A DNA stretch of 29,097 nt from an uncultured Prevotella sp. (GTDB lineage Bacteria > Bacteroidota > Bacteroidia > Bacteroidales > Bacteroidaceae). The notes under the pieces were generated by a model. The model ran no database searches. It was not told where the DNA came from and was given only the letters and a program-made list of their open reading frames with translations. Positions 1-9,055 of this stretch are shown here, piece after piece; position 1 is the stretch's first letter, and every line of letters begins with the position of its first letter. The stretch spans positions 1 to 29,097 of the forward strand of contig UQKO01000030.1 of NCBI GenBank assembly GCA_900541575.1, read 5' to 3'. Made by a program: the position numbers and the translations under genes.

Positions 1-103
1 GCCGTTCGGTAGCTTTACCGCTGCCGTCCGGTAGAGCTACCACTGCCGTCCGGTAAAGCTACCACTGCCGTCCGGTAGAGCTACCGCTGCCGTCCGGTAG
101 AGC
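1..103. repeat. 22-bp tandem repeat array, cut by the window edge
   Basis: Four full copies of a 22-bp unit start at 1, 23, 45 and 67, followed by a 15-bp partial copy at 89-103. The units are contiguous, with no spacers. Each carries a small inverted repeat, GGTAGAGCTACC or a variant, so the array contains a short hairpin-capable motif about every two helical turns. Copy 1 is the most divergent. The array may continue to the left of the window. No reading frame is supported through it, and its function is unknown. Confidence 0.9.
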
Positions 104-232
104 AAAGAATCCTCATTTCAAGATGGACATACGATGATTTCGGAACAGAACGATAAGCAATCAAGCTTGCTTGCATTGCTGAGACGCAGCCAATAATGAC
201 GATAAAAGCCCAATGCCGCTCATACTAAATCC

Positions 233-300
233 GAAATAAAGATGAGTATTCCCAACCACATGCCCGCGAGATAAGGAAACGACTTTCTTTAGAGAAAACT
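233..300. repeat. 68-bp dispersed direct repeat, copy 1
   Basis: This 68-bp block recurs at 23439-23506 in the same orientation with one mismatch (A at 238 against T at 23444). Similarity ends abruptly on both sides. Both copies lie in gene-free DNA near short tandem repeat arrays with 22- or 23-bp units. I see no terminal inverted repeats or coding potential, so it could be a small non-autonomous element, a structured intergenic repeat or the trace of a recombination event. Confidence 0.9.
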
Positions 301-330
301 TGAGTAGAGTAATACTTTCTTGAAAAATTT

Positions 331-372
331 CAGAGCCTATTGGGGGCGACGCCTCGCCCCCAATAGGCTCTG
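331..372 (-). terminator. Rho-independent terminator downstream of the DUF5686 gene
   Basis: A perfect 19-bp inverted repeat pairs 331-349 with 354-372 around a 4-base loop (CGCC). Read on the minus strand it is followed by AAATTTTTC. It lies about 80 bases past the stop of the minus-strand gene ending at 452, so it most likely ends that transcript. The stem is unusually long and perfect for a simple terminator. Confidence 0.75.
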
Positions 373-451
373 TATAGACTTGCTGCACCAGTTAGCTTTA
401 AAGCTAAGGTGTAACATTATAACCTCATAACCTTAAAACTCTAAACTAACC

Positions 452-3046
452 TTAGAACGTCAAGCGGAACATACCGCGAATGCCCCACTTCTGCGTGTCA
501 GAATTGATATAGTTAAGGCGACGTACATACTCTATGTGGAAAATCTTGAAAATGTTGTGAATACCCACCACCACTTCAAAATAAGGACGCTTCTGATCCA
601 TCACACGCGACTGGAATTTAAAGTTCTCATTGCTCCAATTGCCAGGGAAGTAGAGCAAACGCGAATCGTTCTGATTCTTCTCCAAGAAAGGATTGTTCTT
701 GCTTGTAAGCGTGCCCCAGAGCATATTAAAACCTATATACTCGCGCCACTTGAGCTTCTTAATCAAGGGTATACGGTTGAGAATCTTACCATTCAAATCC
801 CATGAATACATGAGCGACACGTAGCGGTCGTTAAGAAATTCCATATTGTCTATAAGATTGAACGTGTTGTCCTCCATAATATACGAAAGGTTGGCTGCTG
901 GCATGATAAGCAAGGGGAAGGGTACTTTATTCCACTGCACACCACCTTTCATCATAACGTCCATCTTACCCCACGAAGCCAACCAAAAACGCTTATATAT
1001 GCTAGCCTCGGTGAGATTGTAGGAATAGTCAGCTCGACCAAAGTTATAGAGTCCCGTGGTATGATTAAGACTGAGAATAGGAGCGTCATTATTAGCTGCG
1101 ATACGACGCTGCTTGGTATTAATCCACGTCACTCCGGGCTGGAATCGAAGTCCGAGACTGAGATCGTACGTGCGGATATAGGGATGATTGAGCGAAGCAT
1201 CTTGTGAGATACCTCCTTGATGGATGGGCTGATAGAAAAGGCGCGCCGTAGGCGAATCCTTTGATGTGCGGGCTTGGATATTGAATCGCAAACCATTGGC
1301 CCATTCACGATCCCAAAGAAGTTTGTACGTTTCGTAATACATCATGTGGCCTACGGTAGTCCACTTGAACGATGTAAACACGTTATCCTTATCCGTGGGA
1401 AGGAACTTATCGGAAGGCGACATCACATCGCGCGAATAATTAAACGTGAGATTATTTACCGGGAACTCACGGGGCAGATAAGCCTTTTTATTGAACGAAT
1501 AAGTCACCTCGCCCATTCCCTTCCACTTTTGATCTTTGAAGCCATAAGCAGCATACCCTCTAAAGAAGAGGTGTTTATTGAAGTTGGCCGTAGTCTGTGC
1601 CGAAAGGCGCAAGCGTAAGCCATCCACAAAGTTTTGCGTAATCATTGTGTTCACAGGACCGATATCCACCTTGGAAGGTTTATCGGGGTTCACACTTGTC
1701 TCGACGAAATTTTCGATAAAGGCTTTCGCTATCCACAATACGGGCTTGAAACCTTTCACCTGTTCGAGTTTGCGAATAAGCTGACTCATGGAACTCTCAC
1801 TCTTGGTCAGCGAATCGGCTCGGTGCTCTTGCCAGAACTCCTTGTCTTGCATCTGCGCATTAGCTGCCGTGAGCGTTTCCCCCTTAAACTTGAAGGTCTT
1901 ATCGGGAATGGGGGCGAACGAGAAGTTGGAATATTCCGTAGAGCGCTTCACCTGGAACTTGTGTAAGAATTTAGCTATTTTAAGTTGCACGAGCATATTG
2001 TCCTTAGTGAGCACCTGTTCACCCGTAGGAAGCTGCTGAAATTCTTGGATGATACGCATTCGATCCACAAAGTTGACATCGCTTCGCACGGGAATACCCA
2101 TATCAACCTTGCGCACACGATACGTGCTATCGGCCATGATGTAGATGCTTCCCGAAAATCCAAAGTCTTGCGGATTGTTGGGAGTAAAGTCCACCTGTAT
2201 GCAACGATCCTTATTATCTACCATGAGCGTATCGACGATGAAGTAGCGATAAAAACTAATGGCCGTTTTCGACGAGATAGGGCTCGTAAAGGGATACTGC
2301 AAAAGGCGTACTTCGTCTTTGTAGATATCCACATCGGTGAAGCAGTCCTTGAGCATGGTATTGACGATGTCGCCCGTATTGAGCAATTCGTTAACACCAT
2401 TGGAACGCTGACCGAGGATGATGTTTTTTTCCGATCGTGGTTCACGACGGAAGATGAGGCGGGTCACTGTTTCATCCACTGAGATAGGAAGGATGAGTTT
2501 TCCCGTTTCGTTACACACCTCCACGTGGTCTTTGAGGAAGGGGAACTTTTTAAATTTCCCTTCCTCAAAGATTTTGTCGGTTACCTCGTTAAATGCGAAA
2601 GTAATCTTCGAATATTTGTCTATGCTGTAATAGTCGTGATGGTGTAGGTCGCTACTTTTTTTAGCAGCGATAACGCGGCGCATGAGTTCCACTGCGGGAT
2701 TGTTCTTGCGCGAATACTTCGTTTTCTTTCCCGTGACCTCTGCCGTACCGAGCGACTTTTCCATAGCGTCGATTTTAAACACTAAAGAATCGCCCGCAGT
2801 CTTTACTGCCACGGTTTTGGTTTCGTAGCCTATCACGGAGAAGCGCAGACGTCCGGCTCGAAAAGGTAGCGAGAAGTGTCCGTCAAAGTCAGTCTGTGTG
2901 CCACCACCACTTGTGTACACAACATTGACGAAGGGCAGTTTCTCGCCCGTCTTAGAGTCGACCACCGTGCCCGAGAGGGTCTGCTGTGCCATCGCCATGC
3001 CGACGTAGGCTATTAGGAGTGTGAGGAGTGAGATTATTCGTTTCAC
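452..3046 (-). CDS. DUF5686 / carboxypeptidase-regulatory-like outer-membrane protein
   Basis: From the GTG at 3046 the product is 864 residues. It opens with a signal peptide (KRIISLLTLLIAYVGMAMA, then QQ). A CarboxypepD_reg-like beta-sandwich follows (roughly residues 22-105, 'SGTVVDSKTGEKLPFVNVVY'), then a DUF5686 region beginning near 'NPAVELMRRVIAAKKSS' with the DYYSIDKYSK stretch typical of the family. The C-terminal half is rich in aromatic, alternating strands and ends RGMFRLTF, like an outer-membrane barrel. The reading frame continues upstream to an ATG at 3181, but that would place the signal peptide internally and translate through a hairpin, so GTG 3046 is preferred. The family is common in Bacteroidota and its biochemical role is not settled. 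No partner gene is adjacent. Confidence 0.85.
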   Translation of the reverse strand: MKRIISLLTLLIAYVGMAMAQQTLSGTVVDSKTGEKLPFVNVVYTSGGGTQTDFDGHFSLPFRAGRLRFSVIGYETKTVAVKTAGDSLVFKIDAMEKSLGTAEVTGKKTKYSRKNNPAVELMRRVIAAKKSSDLHHHDYYSIDKYSKITFAFNEVTDKIFEEGKFKKFPFLKDHVEVCNETGKLILPISVDETVTRLIFRREPRSEKNIILGQRSNGVNELLNTGDIVNTMLKDCFTDVDIYKDEVRLLQYPFTSPISSKTAISFYRYFIVDTLMVDNKDRCIQVDFTPNNPQDFGFSGSIYIMADSTYRVRKVDMGIPVRSDVNFVDRMRIIQEFQQLPTGEQVLTKDNMLVQLKIAKFLHKFQVKRSTEYSNFSFAPIPDKTFKFKGETLTAANAQMQDKEFWQEHRADSLTKSESSMSQLIRKLEQVKGFKPVLWIAKAFIENFVETSVNPDKPSKVDIGPVNTMITQNFVDGLRLRLSAQTTANFNKHLFFRGYAAYGFKDQKWKGMGEVTYSFNKKAYLPREFPVNNLTFNYSRDVMSPSDKFLPTDKDNVFTSFKWTTVGHMMYYETYKLLWDREWANGLRFNIQARTSKDSPTARLFYQPIHQGGISQDASLNHPYIRTYDLSLGLRFQPGVTWINTKQRRIAANNDAPILSLNHTTGLYNFGRADYSYNLTEASIYKRFWLASWGKMDVMMKGGVQWNKVPFPLLIMPAANLSYIMEDNTFNLIDNMEFLNDRYVSLMYSWDLNGKILNRIPLIKKLKWREYIGFNMLWGTLTSKNNPFLEKNQNDSRLLYFPGNWSNENFKFQSRVMDQKRPYFEVVVGIHNIFKIFHIEYVRRLNYINSDTQKWGIRGMFRLTF

Positions 3047-3084
3047 GGGAGGAAGGAGTTGGAAGTGTTTAGAGGTTATAGGGC

Positions 3085-3108
3085 ATTCAGCCCTAATATC
3101 GGCTGAAT
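3085..3108 (-). promoter_or_regulatory. Hairpin in the DUF5686 leader
   Basis: ATTCAGCC (3085-3092) pairs with GGCTGAAT (3101-3108) around an 8-base loop, about 40 bases upstream of the GTG start. There is no T-tract on the minus strand, so it is not an obvious terminator. It could be a leader structure or chance. Confidence 0.35.
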
Positions 3109-3125
3109 AAAATTCTTGTAAGAGA

Positions 3126-3181
3126 ATGAAAAGCCTCATGCCCCATCCCGAACATCGGGAGCGAAGCATGAAGCTTTTCAT
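3126..3181 (-). terminator. Terminator-like hairpin after the inositol-phosphate synthase gene
   Basis: A 16-base arm (3126-3141) pairs with 3166-3181 with one mismatch, enclosing a second stem (TCCCGA 3146-3151 with TCGGGA 3155-3160). On the minus strand the 3' arm ends GCTTTTCAT followed by TCTC. It lies 83 bases past the stop of the gene ending at 3264 and before the start of the next gene, so it probably separates the two transcripts. Confidence 0.6.
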
Positions 3182-3263
3182 AGTTAAGGTGGAAATGCTT
3201 CTGCTACGGAAGAGGAGCGGTAAGGCTCTTACCAGAGCAGAGATATGTAAAGTCTATATTATT

Positions 3264-4556
3264 TTAGTCGATTTCCTCGTCAGCCTCGTAGCCACCCATT
3301 TCACGGATTGCATTTTTGAGCATGACATACTGTTGGAAGAGGTGGTTGATGGGCACTTCACCTTGCGTATAGTCGTGCATAGGGCTCTTGAGGAAGAAGC
3401 TCAAGAAGCGTTGCGTGCCATAACGTCCCTTGCGAGCAGCGAGGTCGGAAAGGAGCACGAGGTCGAGCAACAGAGGAGCGGCAAGAATAGAGTCGCGGCA
3501 AAGGAAGTTGATCTTTATCTGCATGGGATAGCCCATCCATCCGAAGATATCAATGTTATCCCATCCCTCCTTATTATCGTTGCGGGGCGGATAGTAATTA
3601 ATGCGAACCTTGTGGTAATAGTTCGAGTAGAGATCGGGTTGTTTGTCGGCCTCGAGAATGCTTTCCAAGGTAGAAAGTTTCGAGACTTCCTTTGTGTGGA
3701 AGTTGGCTGGTTCGTCGAGCACCAGACCATCGCGGTTGCCCAGGATGTTGGTAGAGAACCATCCACTTAGGCCGAGGCAGCGCGTACCAATGATAGGAGC
3801 AAAGCCCGACTTTACAAGAGTTTGGCCTGTTTTGAAGTCCTTACCGGCAATAGGCATCTTGGTCTTTTCGGCCATTTCCCACATAGCGGGAATGTCTACC
3901 GTGGTGTTAGGAGCGCCCATGATGAAAGGAGCACCTTCGGCTAGGGCTGCATAGGCGTAGCACATAGAGGGAGCCACGTGTTCGCGATCGTCGGCCTTCA
4001 TAGCAGCTTCGAGCGAAGCAAGAGTGCCGTGTACCTGCTCGTCAACGGGTACATAGATTTCAGTAGAAGCGGCCCAAATTACGACCACGCGATCTACACC
4101 CTTTTCGGCCTTAAACTTGCGAATATCCTCGCGCAGAGCTTCCACCATTTCCCAACGTGTCTTACAATCTTTCACGTTGTTACCATCGAGGCGCTTGGCA
4201 TAGTCCTTATCGAAGGCTGCCTTCATAGGCACAATGGCTTTGAGTTCATCGCGAACAGGCTCAATGTCACGATCGCGGAGCACCTCCGCATTGAGTGCGC
4301 TCTCGTAAGCATTGGCAGGGTATACGTCCCATGCGCCAAACACAATATCGTCGAGCGTGGCTAGGGGCACAATCTCTCCGTAATGAAGATATTTCTTGTC
4401 CTTTCCGCGACCTACGCGAATCTTGTCATACTGTGTCATTGAACCGATGGGCTTTGCCAAGCCCTTGCGTGCCATGAGCACACCGGTCATAAACGTGGTG
4501 GTTACAGCGCCGAGGCCTACGCACATGACGCCTAGTTTTCCTTGTACTGGTTCCAT
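3264..4556 (-). CDS. ino1: Inositol-3-phosphate synthase (MIPS)
   Basis: The 430-residue product converts glucose-6-phosphate to myo-inositol-3-phosphate with NAD+, in the cytoplasm. It begins with a Rossmann nucleotide loop (GLGAVTTTFMTGV, residues about 14-26) and carries family signatures: VVIWAASTEIYVPVD, GKDFKTGQTLVKS, SGWFSTNILGNRDG and the lysine-containing DIFGWMGYPMQIKINFLCRDSILAAPL stretch. The length fits the compact bacterial form rather than the roughly 530-residue eukaryotic form. In gut Bacteroides, MIPS sits in a cluster for phosphatidylinositol and inositol sphingolipids. Here no CDP-alcohol phosphotransferase or phosphatase gene is beside it. A candidate promoter lies about 215 bases upstream, implying a long leader. 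Confidence 0.93.
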   Translation of the reverse strand: MEPVQGKLGVMCVGLGAVTTTFMTGVLMARKGLAKPIGSMTQYDKIRVGRGKDKKYLHYGEIVPLATLDDIVFGAWDVYPANAYESALNAEVLRDRDIEPVRDELKAIVPMKAAFDKDYAKRLDGNNVKDCKTRWEMVEALREDIRKFKAEKGVDRVVVIWAASTEIYVPVDEQVHGTLASLEAAMKADDREHVAPSMCYAYAALAEGAPFIMGAPNTTVDIPAMWEMAEKTKMPIAGKDFKTGQTLVKSGFAPIIGTRCLGLSGWFSTNILGNRDGLVLDEPANFHTKEVSKLSTLESILEADKQPDLYSNYYHKVRINYYPPRNDNKEGWDNIDIFGWMGYPMQIKINFLCRDSILAAPLLLDLVLLSDLAARKGRYGTQRFLSFFLKSPMHDYTQGEVPINHLFQQYVMLKNAIREMGGYEADEEID

Positions 4557-4770
4557 ATTAATGGTTTATGAATTAGGTTGGATATTTGGTATGTGAGAAT
4601 GATTTACTCTACTTTCAGATTTAACTTGGACGGAATGAACATCCTAGGCATTCTAAATCCGAAACTTCATTTAGGGTGGTTGAAAGGTTGTTCTCGGCTG
4701 CCCTTGCTTGCTCCTTTGCTTCATGAGTAAGAAAGGAGAGGCTGCTTGGACAGCTTACTTCTTGAAACTA

Positions 4771-4802
4771 CAAAAATGCGAAAAGTTTACTAACCTCACA
4801 AT
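4771..4802 (-). promoter_or_regulatory. Candidate promoter for inositol-3-phosphate synthase
   Basis: On the minus strand, ATTG (4799-4802) is followed after 20 bases by CATTTTTG (4771-4778), one base off the Bacteroidota TAnnTTTG element. It would leave a leader of about 205 bases before the ATG at 4556. That leader contains a small hairpin (CTCCTTT with AAAGGAG around 4710-4737). No closer match was found. Confidence 0.4.
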
Positions 4803-5385
4803 ATTTCCCCTTATTTTTTTGTTAGAATCGGTAAATGCAAACGTTTTTAAAGAGAAAAGGAACACTTTCTAGGATGAAAAGAGATTCACGATCACACATT
4901 CTCTGCTTCCGATTTTCCTAGATTGCTCACCATGTGCTACGGAAGCTATATCTTTGCTTTTATATGTCATCATTCAGATCACCCCTATACTTGATTCACC
5001 TTGTTTTCTCCACACGTGCACGGCTCTTTCATTTAAGTTCAGAGTAGAGACATAGTATCCCCTACCCATTTCGTGATGAAATGAGTAAATCTACAATAGT
5101 TGTGTTTCAAGGTTTTTATATTGTTCTCATTATTTGACTATTTGCTTTTTTGATGCAAAAAAATACAGGAGTTTGGTAAATATTTATGACACATACCTCA
5201 TCAGTTCGGCCATGCCTATTATCACTTTTCTGCGTCATGAAGATCAATGAGTTAGGTAGAAATTATGGGTGGCTTCGGGTAGCGCAAGCAAAAAATTAAA
5301 AAAGGACAAGCGTTTCTTAATGAAAGAACCGTGCCACACGTGGCAATTAGTCCGAAGTTTTTTTCTTCGTCTGAATTATTCAAAG

Positions 5386-5393
5386 TATATTTG
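5386..5393 (+). promoter_or_regulatory. Bacteroidota -7 element of the GH20 gene
   Basis: TATATTTG matches the TAnnTTTG consensus and lies 44 bases before the ATG at 5437. A clear TTTG at -33 is missing; only a T-rich run around 5357-5366 occupies that position. The element lies inside the upstream extension of the reading frame, which supports the downstream start. Confidence 0.55.
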
Positions 5394-5436
5394 CAAGTGC
5401 AACATAATCAACAATTTTAAAAAGTATTTTATTTAT

Positions 5437-8400
5437 ATGAAGAAAACATTACTGCTATGCCTCTTCTGCCTACTTACAGTCACGCAACTGTGGGCGGCAG
5501 AAAAGCCGAAAGTAAGCGTCGGCAACGACGTGACATGGTATCTCGTTCAGATGTCGAACGGGAAAGGTGTGCTCACGGCGCAGGGCGACGGCGAAGAAGT
5601 GCTTACGGGCATGCCGATGGGACGGAACACTCAATTTTGGAAAATTGAAGGGTCGGAAACAACAGGATATACCCTCACAAGCCGTTCGGGTCTCACGCTT
5701 TATACCACTACCACGGAGAAGAATGGTATGTTCAAGGCCGGGAAAACACCTAACGCCAACAAATATTTCGTTTGGCAAACTACCACTAACACCACCTATT
5801 CTGGCGATTTCGTTATTTCACCAAAAGAAAATCAAGGTGTATACATGAACCAGTGGGCCGGTGCTGGAATAGGCAAGAAACTCGGCCTCTGGAGCAACCG
5901 ATCTGATGAGAACCAACCGCTCACTTTCATGAGTGAAGAAGATTTTAAGAAGATGGGCAATAATCTCTCCTTGATACCTTACCCTGCTAGTGTGACTAAG
6001 GGCGACGGCTCTTTAAGTCTCTCGAAAATCGATGGTATCATGGCAACGGGCGAAGCTCCCTTGCGCTATGCCAGCGAATTTGCTAGTCAGGCCAAGCGCA
6101 CGCTGGGCATTGATCTCCAAGTAAACCCCGCTTCTGCAGCCTGCGCCATCTCTATGGTGGCCGACAAGACGCTCGAACACGAGGCTTACCGACTGAGCAT
6201 CAACGCCTCGGGCGTAGAAATCGCTTCGGCCGACAGCACCGGTTTCTTCTATGGTCTGCAAACCCTCAAGCAGTTGCTGCCGACGGCCATTTATGGCAAG
6301 ACGTTGCAGAGAAACGACGGATGGACGCTGCCTTACGTGGAAATCGTTGACAAACCCAACCTCGGCCATCGCGGTTTCATGCTCGATGTGGCCCGCCACT
6401 TCTTCTCTAAAACAGAAGTGATGCGCGTGCTCGACGTGATGGCTTCTTACAAGATGAATCGTTTCCACTGGCATCTCACTGACGACCAGGGATGGCGCAT
6501 TGAAATCCCTGAATATCCGCGTTTGACGGAGGTGGGAAGCGTGCGTGCCGGTTCGTTCTCCAATGCAGGCGGCGCATCGAAGTTCTTCGACGACACAGAA
6601 TATGGACGCGGCATGTGGTATTCGCTCAACGACTTGCGCGAAATCGTGGCCTATGCCAAGAACCGCAACATTGAAATCATTCCTGAAATCGACCTCCCGG
6701 GACACATGGTGGCTGCCGTGGCTGCTTATCCCGAACTGAGCTGCGATCCTTCGAAGTCTTACAGCGTGCGCATCGACGGCGGTATTTCGAAAGACGTGCT
6801 CAACATCGGCAAGGACGAAGTGGTTGACTTCCTCAAGTGTGTGCTCGGCCACGTGGCAGAGGTGTTCCCTTATAAGTATATCCACCTCGGCGGCGACGAA
6901 TGTCCGACAGACCAGTGGGCCAACAATGCCGACTGCCTACGCCGTGTGAAGGAAGAGAATCTTTCGGGCGTCAACGAACTCCAGTCGTGGCTCGTTGAAG
7001 AACTGGGTCTCTATCTGAAGGAGAAATATGGCAAGGACATCGTGGTTTGGGATGAACTCCTCTCACACTGGAATGCCGACAACAAGGTGAAACCCGTCAT
7101 CATGGCCTGGAACAACATCAGCTTGAGCTCCAAGGCTGCCGACAAGGGCTTCAAGAGCATCGTGGTGCCTTACCAGTCGCTCTATCTCGACATGATGCAG
7201 GCGCCGACGGCACAGAGAGATATTAACGAGAAATACCAAGGCGGATGGGGCGACAACTGGGTCAACAGTGTGGAAACCGTCTACAATGTCAACCCCGTGG
7301 CTTCGCTCTCAGGACGTGAAGACTTTTGTTTGGGCGTTCAGGGAAATATGTGGACTGAAACGTGCAACGACAGTATAGAACTCGAATACCAGCTCTTCCC
7401 GCGCCTCTTGGCGCTCTCTGAAACGGGATGGTTGCCGACTGACAAGAAAAACTGGATGAGCTTTTATATGCGCCTTCAGACGCAGCGCAGCGTACTCGAT
7501 GAAATGGGCGTGACGTATGCCACTCACTATTTCGAAAAGCCCGAACTGACTGCGGCGCAAACGGCCATTGAAGAAGCTGAGGGTATCATTGCCGCTGCCG
7601 GCGATTACGTTGGTCTGCCTGCTGCCGACAAGAAAACAGCACTGACAGAGGCGCTCAGCAATTTGAAGGGCGACATGGAGAATGCTGACAAACTCGCTGC
7701 CCTGACAGCATCTGTTAGCCAATACAAGAAGGCAGACATCACGATGCCGGAAGAGGGAAAATACTATCAGATTCTCTCTGCTTCCACTTATTACAAAGCA
7801 AAGTATGAGGGTTCTTCGCTCTATGCCAGCGAGAACAACGTGCGCTTCCACTATACGAAGCAATATGAACCGGAAGAAATCTGGCAGTTTGAAGCCACAA
7901 CGGGCGGCTATAAGGTGAAGAACGTGCTCACGGGCAAGGCTTTGACCATGCCGACAAGCAATGCCGAGAACATGACGCTGACGGCAAACGGCAGTGTGAT
8001 AAAAATTGCGCTCGCCACCAAAGCCAGCGGACAATACACCTACATTCCTGCCGTGCTCAACATATCTTCTAGCGACAAATACCTCACGGCCGACTGCACA
8101 GGCTATGCCAAGAGCGGCACTGACGCTGCACTCTGCTATCAAGGCACATGGCGCATTGTGGAGGTGAAAGACTTCACCTTTATGCTCAATCACCTCGTTG
8201 GGAAATGTGAAAGCATTTTGCGCAACACGAAACAGGGCGAGATGGGCGAACCGACAGAAGCGGCTCTCAGTCTGCTCAGCAACGAAATCATCACACCAGC
8301 TAAGGCGCTGATTGGCAAGGGCGCTGTTTCGCGCAGCGAATACGACAAATTCCTCGCACTCTACGCGCAGTTTGTGGCCATGCCGCGCACCTCTGTGCTT

Positions 8401-8952
8401 GACGCGCTGGATGAAGGTTACTACTATAACTTGCGTAACGCCTATTTCACCAACTATCTGGCCATGGCTTCCACTTCCAACACGGTACAGCCCCGCACGA
8501 TGAGCGAAAACACCGATGCCTACCAATGGCGCATCCGCAAGAATGCCGATGGCACGGTGAGCATCTTCAGCAAGGTGGGTGACCAACCGGCTTATCCGGC
8601 CTCCGATGCTGAAACCAAGAACATCCTCTTGGGCAAGGAATATTCATGGAAGCTCGACCAGCACACTTGCGACGAAGGCAAGACGGGCGTCCGCATCATC
8701 TCTGCCTCTGGTGATTATAGTTGGTATGTCAATGCTAGCAGCTGGGACAACAACGTCATTCTCAAGCCCATTGCATGGGGTGCCAGCATCTGGACATTTG
8801 AGAAACTCAACATCTTAACGTCCATCAACAATGTCAACACCTCTTCTGCCGTTTCTTCCAACGTCTATTACGACCTTCAGGGAAGACAGTTGCATCAACC
8901 CCTACAACATGGCGTTTACATCAACGGAAACGGAGAAAAGTTGATTCGCTAA
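5437..8952 (+). CDS. Secreted multidomain beta-N-acetylhexosaminidase (GH20)
   Basis: From the ATG at 5437 the product is 1171 residues with a cleavable signal peptide (MKKTLLLCLFCLLTVTQLWA). The frame extends 56 codons upstream, but across the promoter. Residues about 175-300 form the GH20b domain (LSLIPYPASV). The catalytic barrel spans about 310-690, with RGFMLDVARHFF, FHWHLTDDQGWRIEIP and the HLGGDECP motif holding the catalytic Asp487-Glu488 pair. GH20 enzymes remove terminal GlcNAc or GalNAc by substrate-assisted catalysis. An N-terminal domain (about 25-160) and two C-terminal domains (about 774-909 and 991-1123) look like repeated beta-trefoil-type binding modules, separated by helical linkers (701-768 and 911-985); this is inference. 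The tail, with VYYDLQGRQLHQ, resembles short C-terminal sorting signals of secreted Bacteroidota proteins. Likely substrates are host glycoproteins or amino-sugar polymers. The gene is monocistronic with its own terminator. Confidence 0.93.
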   Translation: MKKTLLLCLFCLLTVTQLWAAEKPKVSVGNDVTWYLVQMSNGKGVLTAQGDGEEVLTGMPMGRNTQFWKIEGSETTGYTLTSRSGLTLYTTTTEKNGMFKAGKTPNANKYFVWQTTTNTTYSGDFVISPKENQGVYMNQWAGAGIGKKLGLWSNRSDENQPLTFMSEEDFKKMGNNLSLIPYPASVTKGDGSLSLSKIDGIMATGEAPLRYASEFASQAKRTLGIDLQVNPASAACAISMVADKTLEHEAYRLSINASGVEIASADSTGFFYGLQTLKQLLPTAIYGKTLQRNDGWTLPYVEIVDKPNLGHRGFMLDVARHFFSKTEVMRVLDVMASYKMNRFHWHLTDDQGWRIEIPEYPRLTEVGSVRAGSFSNAGGASKFFDDTEYGRGMWYSLNDLREIVAYAKNRNIEIIPEIDLPGHMVAAVAAYPELSCDPSKSYSVRIDGGISKDVLNIGKDEVVDFLKCVLGHVAEVFPYKYIHLGGDECPTDQWANNADCLRRVKEENLSGVNELQSWLVEELGLYLKEKYGKDIVVWDELLSHWNADNKVKPVIMAWNNISLSSKAADKGFKSIVVPYQSLYLDMMQAPTAQRDINEKYQGGWGDNWVNSVETVYNVNPVASLSGREDFCLGVQGNMWTETCNDSIELEYQLFPRLLALSETGWLPTDKKNWMSFYMRLQTQRSVLDEMGVTYATHYFEKPELTAAQTAIEEAEGIIAAAGDYVGLPAADKKTALTEALSNLKGDMENADKLAALTASVSQYKKADITMPEEGKYYQILSASTYYKAKYEGSSLYASENNVRFHYTKQYEPEEIWQFEATTGGYKVKNVLTGKALTMPTSNAENMTLTANGSVIKIALATKASGQYTYIPAVLNISSSDKYLTADCTGYAKSGTDAALCYQGTWRIVEVKDFTFMLNHLVGKCESILRNTKQGEMGEPTEAALSLLSNEIITPAKALIGKGAVSRSEYDKFLALYAQFVAMPRTSVLDALDEGYYYNLRNAYFTNYLAMASTSNTVQPRTMSENTDAYQWRIRKNADGTVSIFSKVGDQPAYPASDAETKNILLGKEYSWKLDQHTCDEGKTGVRIISASGDYSWYVNASSWDNNVILKPIAWGASIWTFEKLNILTSINNVNTSSAVSSNVYYDLQGRQLHQPLQHGVYINGNGEKLIR

Positions 8953-9008
8953 CTGATGGTAGAGATCTAGCGTTTCTGAAATACTCCTTTCAGTACGCTT
9001 GAAGAAAA

Positions 9009-9055
9009 CATGGAGACCAAACGTTCAAAGGACTGTTTGGTCTCCATGCTTTTTT
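9009..9055 (+). terminator. Rho-independent terminator of the GH20 gene
   Basis: A perfect 14-bp stem pairs CATGGAGACCAAAC (9009-9022) with 9035-9048 around a 12-base loop, followed by a C and six T. It lies 57 bases past the GH20 stop. Confidence 0.92.

Larger units (their letters stand above)
104..451. other. Gene-free stretch between the array and the DUF5686 gene
   Basis: I find no convincing gene here. The stretch holds one copy of a 68-bp dispersed repeat (233-300) and a 19-bp perfect hairpin (331-372), annotated separately. A minus-strand reading frame of 75 codons crosses it, but it runs through both the hairpin and the repeat and resembles no family I know. Confidence 0.7.
4557..5436. 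other. 880-bp gene-free divergent intergenic region
   Basis: The region separates the minus-strand inositol-phosphate synthase from the plus-strand GH20 gene. It is AT-rich and carries candidate promoters for both genes near its ends (4771-4802 and 5386-5393). The middle, about 4810-5350, shows no coding pattern, RNA gene or long repeat, only a small CATTTC/GAAATG hairpin around 5068-5084. An unrecognised small RNA cannot be excluded. Confidence 0.6.

Noticed and set aside
1..103. CRISPR array at the left edge
   Set aside because: The 22-bp units are contiguous with no unique spacers, and no cas genes are nearby.
161..388. 75-codon minus-strand frame at the left end
   Set aside because: It translates through the 68-bp repeat and the perfect 19-bp hairpin and has no family resemblance.
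3126..3770. 214-codon plus-strand frame across the synthase 3' end
   Set aside because: It crosses a terminator hairpin and is antisense to a conserved enzyme.
6013..6885. 290-codon minus-strand frame opposite the GH20 catalytic domain
   Set aside because: It is the antisense shadow of the conserved catalytic barrel, with no recognisable motifs.
7309..8586. 425-codon minus-strand frame opposite the GH20 gene
   Set aside because: It is composition-driven, lies wholly antisense to a clear GH20 gene, is rich in His/Arg/Cys and resembles no family.
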